In this document: positions 43,710 to 50,591 of the stretch, piece by piece
How positions within the stretch are numbered: the stretch's first letter is position 1
Layout: each line of letters starts with the position of its first letter
NCBI GenBank assembly: GCA_013214355.1
Contig: JABSSL010000033.1
Location: 1-50,591 of the forward strand
DNA from: Saprospiraceae bacterium
GTDB taxonomy: Bacteria > Bacteroidota > Bacteroidia > Chitinophagales > Saprospiraceae
Reading direction: 5' to 3'
DNA: 50,591 bases
Notes under the pieces: generated by a model
Seen by the model: the letters and a program-made list of their open reading frames with translations, nothing else
The model's database searches: none
Told to the model about the DNA's origin: nothing
Program-made: the position numbers and the translations under genes

Positions 43710-44651
43710 ATGAAAAAGAACTTCTTAATGTACAACTTTGCCATCCTTATGGCTGTCTCTTTTCTATTCGTGGCTTGTAACAATGATGATGATGATACGC
43801 AGCCACAGCCACAGAGTATTGTAGAAATTGCAGCTGCCGATGCCCAATTTAGCACATTGGTGGATGCGCTTACAAGAGTAAACTTGGTATCTGTTTTGGA
43901 AGGTGCAGGTCCTTTCACTGTATTTGCTCCAACAAATGCAGCTTTTGAAGCACTAGGCGTGGACTTATCAACGATCAGCGATGAAGATTTAACTGAAATT
44001 CTTTTGTATCACGTTTTGGGTGGTGCAGAAATTACTTCAGGCCAAATTGCAGAAGGACAAACTTATGTAACTACTGCAGCTACTACTGGACCAAACGACA
44101 ATCAGCTATCTATGTTGATTGAAAAAGCAGGTACAGCCGTGACCATTAATGGAGATATCTCTGTATCCACTCCTGATGTTGACGCGACGAACGGTGTGAT
44201 TCACATCGTGAATAAAGTAATTATGCCATTGGACGTAGTAGGACATGCTGCTGCTAATAGCGCTTTCACTAGCTTGGTAGGTGCACTAGGTGCTGCCGAT
44301 GGTGATTTGGTGAATGTTTTGAAAGGTGACGGTCCTTTCACCGTTTTTGCACCAGTGGATGACGCTTTTGCTGCTATTCAAAGTACAGTGGATGGTTTAA
44401 CTACTGAGCAATTGGCTAAAGTATTGACTTATCACGTTGTAGCTGGGGCGAATGTACGTTCCACTGACTTGACAAACGGACAAGTAGTTTCTACTGTAAA
44501 TACACCAACTACTTTTACTGTGAACTTAGGCAATGAGGTAACAATCACTGATGCCAACGGAGATGAGTCTACGGTGGTATTGACAGATGTACAGGCAACA
44601 AATGGTGTCATCCATGTATTGAACAAAGTAATTATTCCTAACAACCTATAG
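43710..44651 (+). CDS. Two-domain fasciclin (FAS1) lipoprotein
   Basis: A 313-residue lipoprotein with signal MKKNFLMYNFAILMAVSFLF and lipid Cys23 in FVAC, followed by an acidic DDDD linker and a PQPQPQ stretch that lifts it off the membrane. Two FAS1 domains follow, ~40-175 and ~180-313. Both contain the H1 motif (FTVFAPTNAAFEAL; FTVFAPVDDAFAAI) and the H2 motif (LLYHVLGGAEI; LTYHVVAGANV), and both end NGVIHIVNKVIMP or NGVIHVLNKVIIP. FAS1 domains mediate adhesion; this protein probably acts at the outer membrane surface. A hairpin terminator follows. Confidence 0.94.
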   Translation: MKKNFLMYNFAILMAVSFLFVACNNDDDDTQPQPQSIVEIAAADAQFSTLVDALTRVNLVSVLEGAGPFTVFAPTNAAFEALGVDLSTISDEDLTEILLYHVLGGAEITSGQIAEGQTYVTTAATTGPNDNQLSMLIEKAGTAVTINGDISVSTPDVDATNGVIHIVNKVIMPLDVVGHAAANSAFTSLVGALGAADGDLVNVLKGDGPFTVFAPVDDAFAAIQSTVDGLTTEQLAKVLTYHVVAGANVRSTDLTNGQVVSTVNTPTTFTVNLGNEVTITDANGDESTVVLTDVQATNGVIHVLNKVIIPNNL

Positions 44652-44706
44652 GAACCGTAGTCTAGATTGATCCTTTCAGGGATTGATCGATACATATAAC
44701 AAGGAG

Positions 44707-44739
44707 AGGGGGCTATGCACTGCATGTCCCCTTTCTAAT
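44707..44739 (+). terminator. Probable terminator of the fasciclin gene
   Basis: AGGGG...CCCCT (44707-44732) with an inner ATG/CAT pairing forms an imperfect hairpin, followed by the U-rich TTCTAATTTC. It begins ~55 bp after the stop codon. Confidence 0.5.
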
Positions 44740-44865
44740 TTCACCTCTTTCTTTATACGAAGTACTTAGCAAAAAAAGATTGTCCAGAAATAAGCATCTT
44801 TGCCATTAGAATTCTTACTTAGCGCAGATTGTTTTCGATTCATTTCCACTCGTAAACTAATTCAG

Positions 44866-45537
44866 ATGTTGACGCCAACTAAGCTTACAATTGATATCTC
44901 TGAGGAGATTGGAACGGTTTCAGGTCTATTGATTAAACCTGCTGATGCCACTGCTCTACTGGTTTTGAGTCATGGGGCCGGTGCGGGAATGGAGCATCAT
45001 TTTATGGAAACCTTAGCTCAAATTTTGGCAGTACATAAAGTCGCTACTTTGCGCTTCAATTTTCCTTATATGGAAAAAGGGAAAGGAGCTCCAGATCGAC
45101 CCAAGAAGGCACATCCAGCTATCAAGGCAGCGGTTGCTGCAGGGGAGCAGTATGCAGAAGGGTTGAAAGTTTTGGCAGGAGGGAAATCCTTCGGGGGCCG
45201 GATGACTTCTCAGATTGCAGCGGTGGATGAGTTGGGGCCAGTAAAGGGCGTGGTTTACTTCGGCTTCCCACTACACCCCCCGGGTAAGCCAGGCACAGAT
45301 CGAGCAGCACATCTAAAAGATATAAGGCTACCACAATTGTTTTTGCAAGGTACTCGGGATACCTTGGCCCGCTATGAGTTGATAGAAGGGGTTTGTTCCG
45401 ACCTGGAAAAAGCAAGGCTGGTTAAGATGGAAGGGGGAGATCACTCCTTCAAAACGCTTAAACGCTCCGGGATTAGTCCGGAAGAGGTCATGGAAAAATT
45501 GGCTCAGGAAACAGCCTCCTTTGCGGCTTCCTGTTAA
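44866..45537 (+). CDS. Small alpha/beta-hydrolase (KANL3/Tex30-like)
   Basis: A 223-residue cytoplasmic hydrolase from ATG 44866 (MLTPTKLTIDIS); an earlier TTG frame start at 44800 is not supported. The oxyanion segment is VLSHGAGAGMEHHFM, the nucleophile elbow is G105-GKSFGG with S108, the acid is probably in QGTRDTLA and the catalytic His is in GGDHSFK. The glycine-rich GAGAGMEH and short size match the KANL3/Tex30 group of dienelactone hydrolase-like proteins; its substrate is unknown. It lies between the fasciclin terminator and a convergent lipoprotein gene. Confidence 0.85.
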   Translation: MLTPTKLTIDISEEIGTVSGLLIKPADATALLVLSHGAGAGMEHHFMETLAQILAVHKVATLRFNFPYMEKGKGAPDRPKKAHPAIKAAVAAGEQYAEGLKVLAGGKSFGGRMTSQIAAVDELGPVKGVVYFGFPLHPPGKPGTDRAAHLKDIRLPQLFLQGTRDTLARYELIEGVCSDLEKARLVKMEGGDHSFKTLKRSGISPEEVMEKLAQETASFAASC

Positions 45538-45564
45538 CGCCCTGCCATATTCTTCCCGTACATG

Positions 45565-46020
45565 TTACTCTTTTATGAAATCGTAAGTAGCCGGAGGACC
45601 TCCCAGGTAAGTCTTGGCAGCTTCTTTAAGGGCGAGATGTACTGGATGGGTTTGATAGGCTTGGTAAGCTTCATTATCGACAAAGCTCATTTGCATAATC
45701 AATTCATAGTCCGACAGCGCTCGATCATCTCCTAGATTCTCGAAAGGTCCCACTTCAAGATCTTGCACTTCTTCTATTGCTTCTAATTTCTTAATCTCAG
45801 CAACTAAAGCTGCTTGATCGGCATCCTCCTTTAAATTAAATAGTACAATGTGTACTAAAGGGGCAACTTTATCTTCCTCAGCTTTTAGGTTTTTTAATTC
45901 AGATTCTAAAGCCACAATCTTTTCCTTACTAGTGGCGAGTTCTTCTTCTAGAGCAGTATTCGAACAGCTGCAAAGTAGGAGCAGAGAAAGTAGTATAGTG
46001 GTACGATTCATCATGTTCAT
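45565..46020 (-). CDS. Lipoprotein with Dabb (stress-responsive A/B barrel) domain
   Basis: A 151-residue lipoprotein from ATG 46020 (MNMMNRTTILLSLLLLCSC); the lipid Cys is in LCSC. An upstream start at 46056 only adds a poor N-terminus. A short coiled coil follows (TALEEELATSKEKIVALESE), then a Dabb domain: VHIVLFNLKEDADQAALVAE with the His typical of the family, and QTHPVHLALKEAAKTYLGGP near the end. Dabb proteins are dimeric ferredoxin-like barrels; plant members are stress induced and some fungal ones act on polyketides. The function in Bacteroidota is unknown. A membrane-tethered Dabb with a coiled-coil stalk is common in this phylum. Confidence 0.85.
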   Translation of the reverse strand: MNMMNRTTILLSLLLLCSCSNTALEEELATSKEKIVALESELKNLKAEEDKVAPLVHIVLFNLKEDADQAALVAEIKKLEAIEEVQDLEVGPFENLGDDRALSDYELIMQMSFVDNEAYQAYQTHPVHLALKEAAKTYLGGPPATYDFIKE

Positions 46021-46359
46021 TCTATGTGGTTTTGTCTGAATATCAAGATAATCCAAAAATATTGGGTGTAAGCTAAAATAAGTTCAGTATATTTCTATTG
46101 TTCTTCTCGTTTATAGTTTAACAAGTACACAAGGACTGGATCAACCCTTACGAAACAACCGTTCTGCACAAGTTCCATACCACCTCAAAATAACATTGAA
46201 CTGTCCTGCTACGGCCGCTAGGATCTATAACTTTATCTCGTTTAGACAGCGCTTACCGACTGTTGCCGGAATGGGCCATTAGTTAGATAGTATTATATGC
46301 GACAAATAAAAATATCACTCATTAACGAATAAAAATTCGCTTTTGATTTAAAAAGCCCA
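46021..46359. other. Non-coding region between divergent genes
   Basis: No coding frame, repeat or tRNA was found. The right side is AT-rich and carries the TetR promoter; the left side should hold the lipoprotein promoter, which has no clear box. Confidence 0.4.
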
Positions 46360-46367
46360 TACCTTTG
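46360..46367 (+). promoter_or_regulatory. -7 box of the TetR gene, practically at the start codon
   Basis: TACCTTTG is a perfect TAnnTTTG box only 4 bp before the ATG at 46372. With transcription starting about 5-7 nt after the box, the mRNA would be leaderless or nearly so. The closest TTTG upstream is 14 bp away, shorter than usual. Confidence 0.5.
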
Positions 46368-46371
46368 CTGC

Positions 46372-46947
46372 ATGAAAGTCAAGGACAAAGCAAAAGAAGA
46401 ACGAATTAAGCAAGTTACGCTGGAGATTGTATCCCAGGAGGGCCTAGCTGGACTGAAGATTAGCAAGGTGGCGAAAGAGGCTGAGGTATCTCCTTCGATG
46501 ATCTACACGTACTTCAAGAACAAAGAGGAATTGATTGAATCTGTCTTTTGGGGAGTAGTCAAAACGATATTTGATCGCCTGGAAAGCGAAAAGGATTCTG
46601 ACCTACCATTCAAACTCCAATTTCGGCAGCAATTCCATCATTTTATGGGACTTAAGCTGAAAAAATCTATAGAATTTGAATACTTCTCGAGCTTTGTAAA
46701 GTCTCCTTTTTTTAAACCTGAATACCATAAAATGATTATTGAAAATAGTCGAGGAATGTTGGAACTGATTCGAGAAGGGCGGAGGAAAATGATTATTAAA
46801 GATGATGTTCCTGTTGATCTTATCCTAGCTCTTGGAGGGGGCTTCATGGAAAAGCTAGTGGAGTTCCACCAGAATCAGGTGATGCTCATGGATGAGACCA
46901 CTATCGACCAAGCTTTTGAACTGCTTTGGGACGCAGTTAAACAATAA
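46372..46947 (+). CDS. TetR/AcrR family transcriptional regulator
   Basis: A 191-residue repressor-type protein. The N-terminal helix-turn-helix spans ~10-55: ERIKQVTLEIVSQEGLAGLK, then ISKVAKEAEVSPSMIYTYFK, the classic TetR DNA-recognition region. The C-terminal helices (~60-190) form the ligand and dimer domain, without a recognisable subfamily. It lies directly upstream of TolC and RND adaptor genes in the same direction (56-bp gap), so it very likely controls that efflux operon, and being part of it would make the control autoregulatory. The inducer is unknown. Confidence 0.92.
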   Translation: MKVKDKAKEERIKQVTLEIVSQEGLAGLKISKVAKEAEVSPSMIYTYFKNKEELIESVFWGVVKTIFDRLESEKDSDLPFKLQFRQQFHHFMGLKLKKSIEFEYFSSFVKSPFFKPEYHKMIIENSRGMLELIREGRRKMIIKDDVPVDLILALGGGFMEKLVEFHQNQVMLMDETTIDQAFELLWDAVKQ

Positions 46948-47003
46948 AGCTAAAATTTTTTACCCTGAAACCGAATTTTTTTTCGTTTATAAAACTGCCA
47001 TTA

Positions 47004-49331
47004 ATGAAACGAATCCTGCTTTTCTTGTTCTTCCTACCCGCACTGGGGCTATTAGGACAAGCTCCGGTCAAGATTGCGTTATTACACGACTTCGCATCTG
47101 ATGTAGGATCCTTGGGCGATTTTGGAGAACTGTCCAAGATCGAAATTTTACAACTGCTCCAACATCGGCGGACCATTGAGATTACTGATTATTATGGTGC
47201 TTACCAGTCTGAGCAAATTGAGCAAAACATTCAAAAGGCATATCAGGAGAATGATATTATTGTCAGCTTGGGATTATTAAGTGGGGCCGCCTTGACTCGT
47301 CGAATAGAATTTCCCAAGCCCACTATAGTTGGGATATTAGCCGACGCAGGTTTGAGCGGTCTGGTCAAATCAAGTATCGGCACATCAACCATTGCTAACC
47401 TGACATATATTGAATCTCCATTTAATGTAGCTCGTGATCTACAGACCCTTCATGAAATCAGACCTTTCCAGGACTTAGCACTGGTAATTGATGACAACCT
47501 GGCTTTCCAGGAAGACCTGTTATTGAGAGAAGTGGTCAGAAAGAACCTTGGGATGGACTCGGTAGCGATCAATGTCTATTTTGCTAGGGCTTTACTCTCC
47601 GGCTCATCGGAACTAAAAGCTGGTACGGACGCCGTGTATGCGCTTCCGGTATTACTGGAAGATAGTACAAAAATGAGCCAGCTCTTTTCTATGTTCAATG
47701 CTAAAAAGATCCCATCCGCAGCCTTGTTGGGAGATCAGTTTGTTGAGGTAGGAGCACTGATGGGCTATGAGCAAGAAAAGCATCTTAACCTTATCCCGCG
47801 TCGGATTGCTTTGAACATCATGAAAATTCTAGAAGGTACTAAGCCGGAAGAAATCCCAGTAGGGATAACTACCTACGATGAGAATCTTCTGATAAATATG
47901 GCCACCGCACGGGAAATCAAGGTATATCCCAACTTTGAAATCATCGCCAATGCTACCCTCCTGCATTTACTGGATGAGAATACGGATCGGGAATTGAGCT
48001 TGCAAGGTGTGATTGCGGAAGCTTTGCAGACTAACTTGGATCGGCAGGTGGCAGCGCTGGATGTGCACATTGCCGATAAAGATATAGGCATCGCTAGAGC
48101 AGATCTCCTGCCACAGGTAGATGTAACCACGGCTTTGTCCGTGGTCGACGATAATACGGCCCTGACTTACCAGGGATTTCAGGGAGCAGCAAACTGGACA
48201 GGATCTGCGAATTTTACCCAGATTGTTTACGCCGAACCGGTTTTGGCCAATCTTGCCATTCAAAAACTACTGAAGAAAGGGGAAGAGTATGAGTTAGATC
48301 AGGTGCAGTTGGATATGATCATTGATGTTTCTGAAGCTTATCTCAACATTCTGCAAGCCCAAACCAACCTAAGTGTGCAGCAGAAGAATGTGGAAGTAAC
48401 GAAAGAGAACTTCAGCATTGCTACATCGAAGAACGCAATTGGTTACACGGGGGCTTCAGATCTCCACCGGTGGGAAGCGGAGCTGGCGACCAAAAATATT
48501 GACCTGAATGCAGCCGTAGCCTCTGTACAGCAAGCCAAGTTCCGACTGAATCAATTATTAAATCGACCTATCAACGAACCCTTCAATGTTAAGGATGAGA
48601 CGCTGGAGGATCAGATGCTTTTGATTACGGATGGACGCTTAGAAGGAATCAATGATTATGGGAAGATTAATAAGTTCACTGATTTTCTGGTTGACTATGC
48701 AAAAGACAGATTACCCACGCTAAGCATTATCGCGAATTCCATAAAAGTGCAGGAAAGGTTGAGACTTTCTCGAAAGAGAGCCTTTTTCCTCCCTACCGTT
48801 TCGATGAACGGAGGAGCTAATTATTTGATTGGAAAGTATAATGTGCCAGAAGTATTTGGTAAGACAGATAATGTAGGTAACTGGAATCTTGCGGTCGGGG
48901 TGAATTATCCCATATTCCAAGGAAATTTGCGTCGCCAGCAGCTTGATCAAGCCGATATTCAGCTAAAACAGTTGGGGCTGACACAGAAAAATGTGGAAAA
49001 TCAACTCGAGCTGGCGATCCGAGCCAACATGCAACAGATTTACGTTTCCTTTAGCCGTATGCAGTTGTCACAGGAAGCGAGTATTGCTGCTGATCAGAAC
49101 TTCACGATTATTCAAGATGCCTATAACCAAGGTCAAGTTAATATTACAGCCTTGATCGATGCCCAGAACAATACCTTACAAGCGGAGCTGGGCGCAACGA
49201 ACGCCGTCTACACTTTCATTTTGGATTTTCTAGAACTGGAGCGATCCATCGGTTTCTTTTACTTCTTGGCTTCACCTGAGGAACGAAGTGATTTTTTCCA
49301 AAGGGCCACTACTTTATTCATGAATAAATAA
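47004..49331 (+). CDS. TolC-family outer-membrane efflux protein with N-terminal ABC-type substrate-binding-like domain
   Basis: A 775-residue exported protein with signal peptide MKRILLFLFFLPALGLLGQ. Residues ~20-325 look like a periplasmic binding protein of the ABC_sub_bind (TrpX-like) kind: VKIALLHDFASD, NDIIVSLGLLSGAALTRRIE, PTIVGILADAGLSG, ALVIDDN, and the closing NLLINMATAREIKVYPNFEI. Residues ~330-770 are a TolC/OEP channel: TNLDRQVAALDVHIADKDIG, ARADLLPQVDV, then two long coiled-coil segments and ARANMQQIYVSFSRMQLSQE. A usual TolC is 420-500 residues, so the first 310 residues are an addition. The gene sits between a TetR regulator and an RND adaptor, so it serves as the outer-membrane exit of the pump; what the extra domain does is unknown. 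Confidence 0.85.
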   Translation: MKRILLFLFFLPALGLLGQAPVKIALLHDFASDVGSLGDFGELSKIEILQLLQHRRTIEITDYYGAYQSEQIEQNIQKAYQENDIIVSLGLLSGAALTRRIEFPKPTIVGILADAGLSGLVKSSIGTSTIANLTYIESPFNVARDLQTLHEIRPFQDLALVIDDNLAFQEDLLLREVVRKNLGMDSVAINVYFARALLSGSSELKAGTDAVYALPVLLEDSTKMSQLFSMFNAKKIPSAALLGDQFVEVGALMGYEQEKHLNLIPRRIALNIMKILEGTKPEEIPVGITTYDENLLINMATAREIKVYPNFEIIANATLLHLLDENTDRELSLQGVIAEALQTNLDRQVAALDVHIADKDIGIARADLLPQVDVTTALSVVDDNTALTYQGFQGAANWTGSANFTQIVYAEPVLANLAIQKLLKKGEEYELDQVQLDMIIDVSEAYLNILQAQTNLSVQQKNVEVTKENFSIATSKNAIGYTGASDLHRWEAELATKNIDLNAAVASVQQAKFRLNQLLNRPINEPFNVKDETLEDQMLLITDGRLEGINDYGKINKFTDFLVDYAKDRLPTLSIIANSIKVQERLRLSRKRAFFLPTVSMNGGANYLIGKYNVPEVFGKTDNVGNWNLAVGVNYPIFQGNLRRQQLDQADIQLKQLGLTQKNVENQLELAIRANMQQIYVSFSRMQLSQEASIAADQNFTIIQDAYNQGQVNITALIDAQNNTLQAELGATNAVYTFILDFLELERSIGFFYFLASPEERSDFFQRATTLFMNK

Positions 49332-49430
49332 TGTATTCCATTCTATTTTCCTCTGCTGATCAGTGCAGAAACCGGTAGTAAGGCCGGCGGATTTGAGAAA
49401 ATGATTTTATACAGCAAACCAACTCAACCA

Positions 49431-50591
49431 ATGAATAAGATAAATAAACAAACCAAGATGCTACATAAACTTGCTACGGTGTCTCTAGCTGGCTTAGTCC
49501 TCATTTTTAGTCTATCTAGTTGCGGAGGCAAACGTGCTGAGGAGGCCCTACCTGAATTCATCAAACCCATAAAGTACGCTGAGGTAGTCCGTGCCGGTCA
49601 AGTGAATCGACAGACCTACGCTGGTACGGTGCAATCTAGTAAAGAAGCACAGCTTAGTTTTAAAGTGAATGGTAATATCAACTACTTGCCCGTGAAGATT
49701 GGTGATCGGGTGCGGAAGGGGCAATTGATTGCGCGTATCGATGCGACGGACTACCGTGTTCAAGTGGAACAGTCCAAGAGTAACCTCCTAGGAGCAGAAA
49801 CCCAGATTAAAAGTGCTGAAAGTCAATTGTTGAGTACGCGGGCAAATTATCAGCGAGTAGAAAAGCTATATGAGAACAACAGCGTATCCTTGAGTGATTT
49901 TGAACAAGCAAAGTCAGCTCTTGAGACAGCTGAAGCTGCTTATGAAGCGGCTAAAGCTCAGGCTGCAGCGAGCCAGCAGCAAGTAACATCTACTCAAAAC
50001 CAAGTTAAATATTCTCAGCTAGTGGCGCCATTTTCTGGAATCATTACGGCTATCAATGTGGAAGAGAATGAATTTGTAGGAGCGGGGACGCCGATTGCCA
50101 TTTTGAACTCTGAGACGGATTTGGAAGTGCTAGTAGGCGTACCAGAAGTAAGTATCGCAAGCGTCAAACGCGGCCAGCAGGTTGGGATAGGATTCTCGGC
50201 TTTAAATAGTCAACCTTTTACCGGCCGAATCACGGAGGTAGGATTTAGTAATGCAGGACGCTCGACCTACCCGGTTACGATTCGGATTGAAAAGCCATCT
50301 GAGGCGATTCGTCCGGGTATGGCAGCGCGCGTGCAATTTGGGTTTCAAGAAGAAGGTCAAGGAGGAGCGGAGCAGCTATTTGTTCCCATTGCAGCGGTTG
50401 GCCAAGATCAAGAGGGGCGATTCGTCTACACCTTACAACCTAGTGGTGATGTGTATCAAGTGGAACGCCGGAGTATTCAAGTGGGAGACTTAGGGGCAGA
50501 TGGGTTTGAGGTAAAAGATGGATTAAAGGAATCTGAACTGGTAGCGACATCCGGATTGAAGTCTTTGATCGTAGGTATGAAAGTAAGGTTG
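49431..50591 (+). CDS. RND efflux periplasmic adaptor (membrane fusion protein), truncated by window edge
   Basis: An open frame of 387 codons continuing past the window end. From ATG 49431 the signal is lipoprotein-like with Cys31 in SLSSCGGK; in-frame starts at 49401 and 49458 are possible alternatives. Domains follow the HlyD/AcrA order: a beta strand then lipoyl half (GTVQSSKEAQLSFKVNGNIN, VKIGDRVRKGQLIARIDATD), a helical hairpin of about 80 residues with Glu/Ala-rich coiled coil, the second lipoyl half (QLVAPFSGIITAINVEENEF), a beta-barrel domain (FTGRITEVGFSNAG, RPGMAARVQF) and the membrane-proximal region. It links the inner-membrane RND pump, expected just downstream, to the TolC channel upstream. 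Confidence 0.93.
   Translation, partial: MNKINKQTKMLHKLATVSLAGLVLIFSLSSCGGKRAEEALPEFIKPIKYAEVVRAGQVNRQTYAGTVQSSKEAQLSFKVNGNINYLPVKIGDRVRKGQLIARIDATDYRVQVEQSKSNLLGAETQIKSAESQLLSTRANYQRVEKLYENNSVSLSDFEQAKSALETAEAAYEAAKAQAAASQQQVTSTQNQVKYSQLVAPFSGIITAINVEENEFVGAGTPIAILNSETDLEVLVGVPEVSIASVKRGQQVGIGFSALNSQPFTGRITEVGFSNAGRSTYPVTIRIEKPSEAIRPGMAARVQFGFQEEGQGGAEQLFVPIAAVGQDQEGRFVYTLQPSGDVYQVERRSIQVGDLGADGFEVKDGLKESELVATSGLKSLIVGMKVRL

Overview
The window looks like a chromosomal stretch from a free-living Bacteroidota, most likely the Saprospiria (Lewinella/Haliscomenobacter-type). The signs are type IX secretion (T9SS) C-terminal sorting domains on at least two exported proteins, typical Bacteroidota families (DUF4403, Lacal_2735/DUF6435, choice-of-anchor L, membrane-bound AraC regulators, a CxxxY-type CcmE), start codons without Shine-Dalgarno sequences, and several TAnnTTTG -7 promoter boxes. 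The lineage is inferred from gene content; no rRNA or tRNA gene was found. No phage, insertion sequence, CRISPR array or integrase was found.

Layout. 0-5.5 kb: end of a sulfatase, a cystathionine beta-synthase, a LysM/RlpA-like wall protein, kdsB overlapping a Nudix gene, and cytidine deaminase. 5.9-11.8 kb: a tight five-gene operon with a saccharopine-dehydrogenase-like enzyme, a frameshifted polysaccharide-type flippase, an MBL-fold hydrolase, and the carboxynorspermidine/carboxyspermidine dehydrogenase and decarboxylase pair that makes polyamines. 12-20.4 kb: a secreted M16 peptidase converging on a large sortilin-like beta-propeller protein across a dense array of palindromic repeats, then a tandem PDZ protein with a T9SS tail. 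20.6-25 kb: a DUF4403 lipoprotein, a secreted GH13 amylase, a 58-residue Lacal_2735 protein (a short gene, easily missed) and a DUF481 outer-membrane protein.

25-30.2 kb: a minus-strand cluster for cytochrome c maturation (ccmE-ccmF) followed by a DUF2520 Rossmann protein and a small conserved protein, diverging from ftsE. 30.2-34.5 kb: a membrane-anchored TPR-CHAT protease-like protein and a T9SS cargo. 34.9-38.1 kb: a membrane AraC regulator, an NTF2-like secreted protein and a class-C beta-lactamase-like serine hydrolase. 38.1-43.5 kb (minus strand): a membrane lipase-like hydrolase, a choice-of-anchor L protein, a cNMP-binding/AlbA_2 fusion and a thiolase. 43.7-46 kb: a two-domain fasciclin lipoprotein, a small alpha/beta hydrolase and a Dabb-domain lipoprotein. 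46.4 kb to the end: a TetR regulator, an unusual TolC channel with an N-terminal substrate-binding-like domain, and an RND adaptor running off the window, together a drug or toxicant efflux locus.

Most genes are housekeeping or envelope functions. The least ordinary items are the binding-protein/TolC fusion, the palindromic repeat family, the polyamine operon with its broken flippase, and the cNMP-AlbA_2 fusion. I did not see a clear-cut new defence or signalling system.
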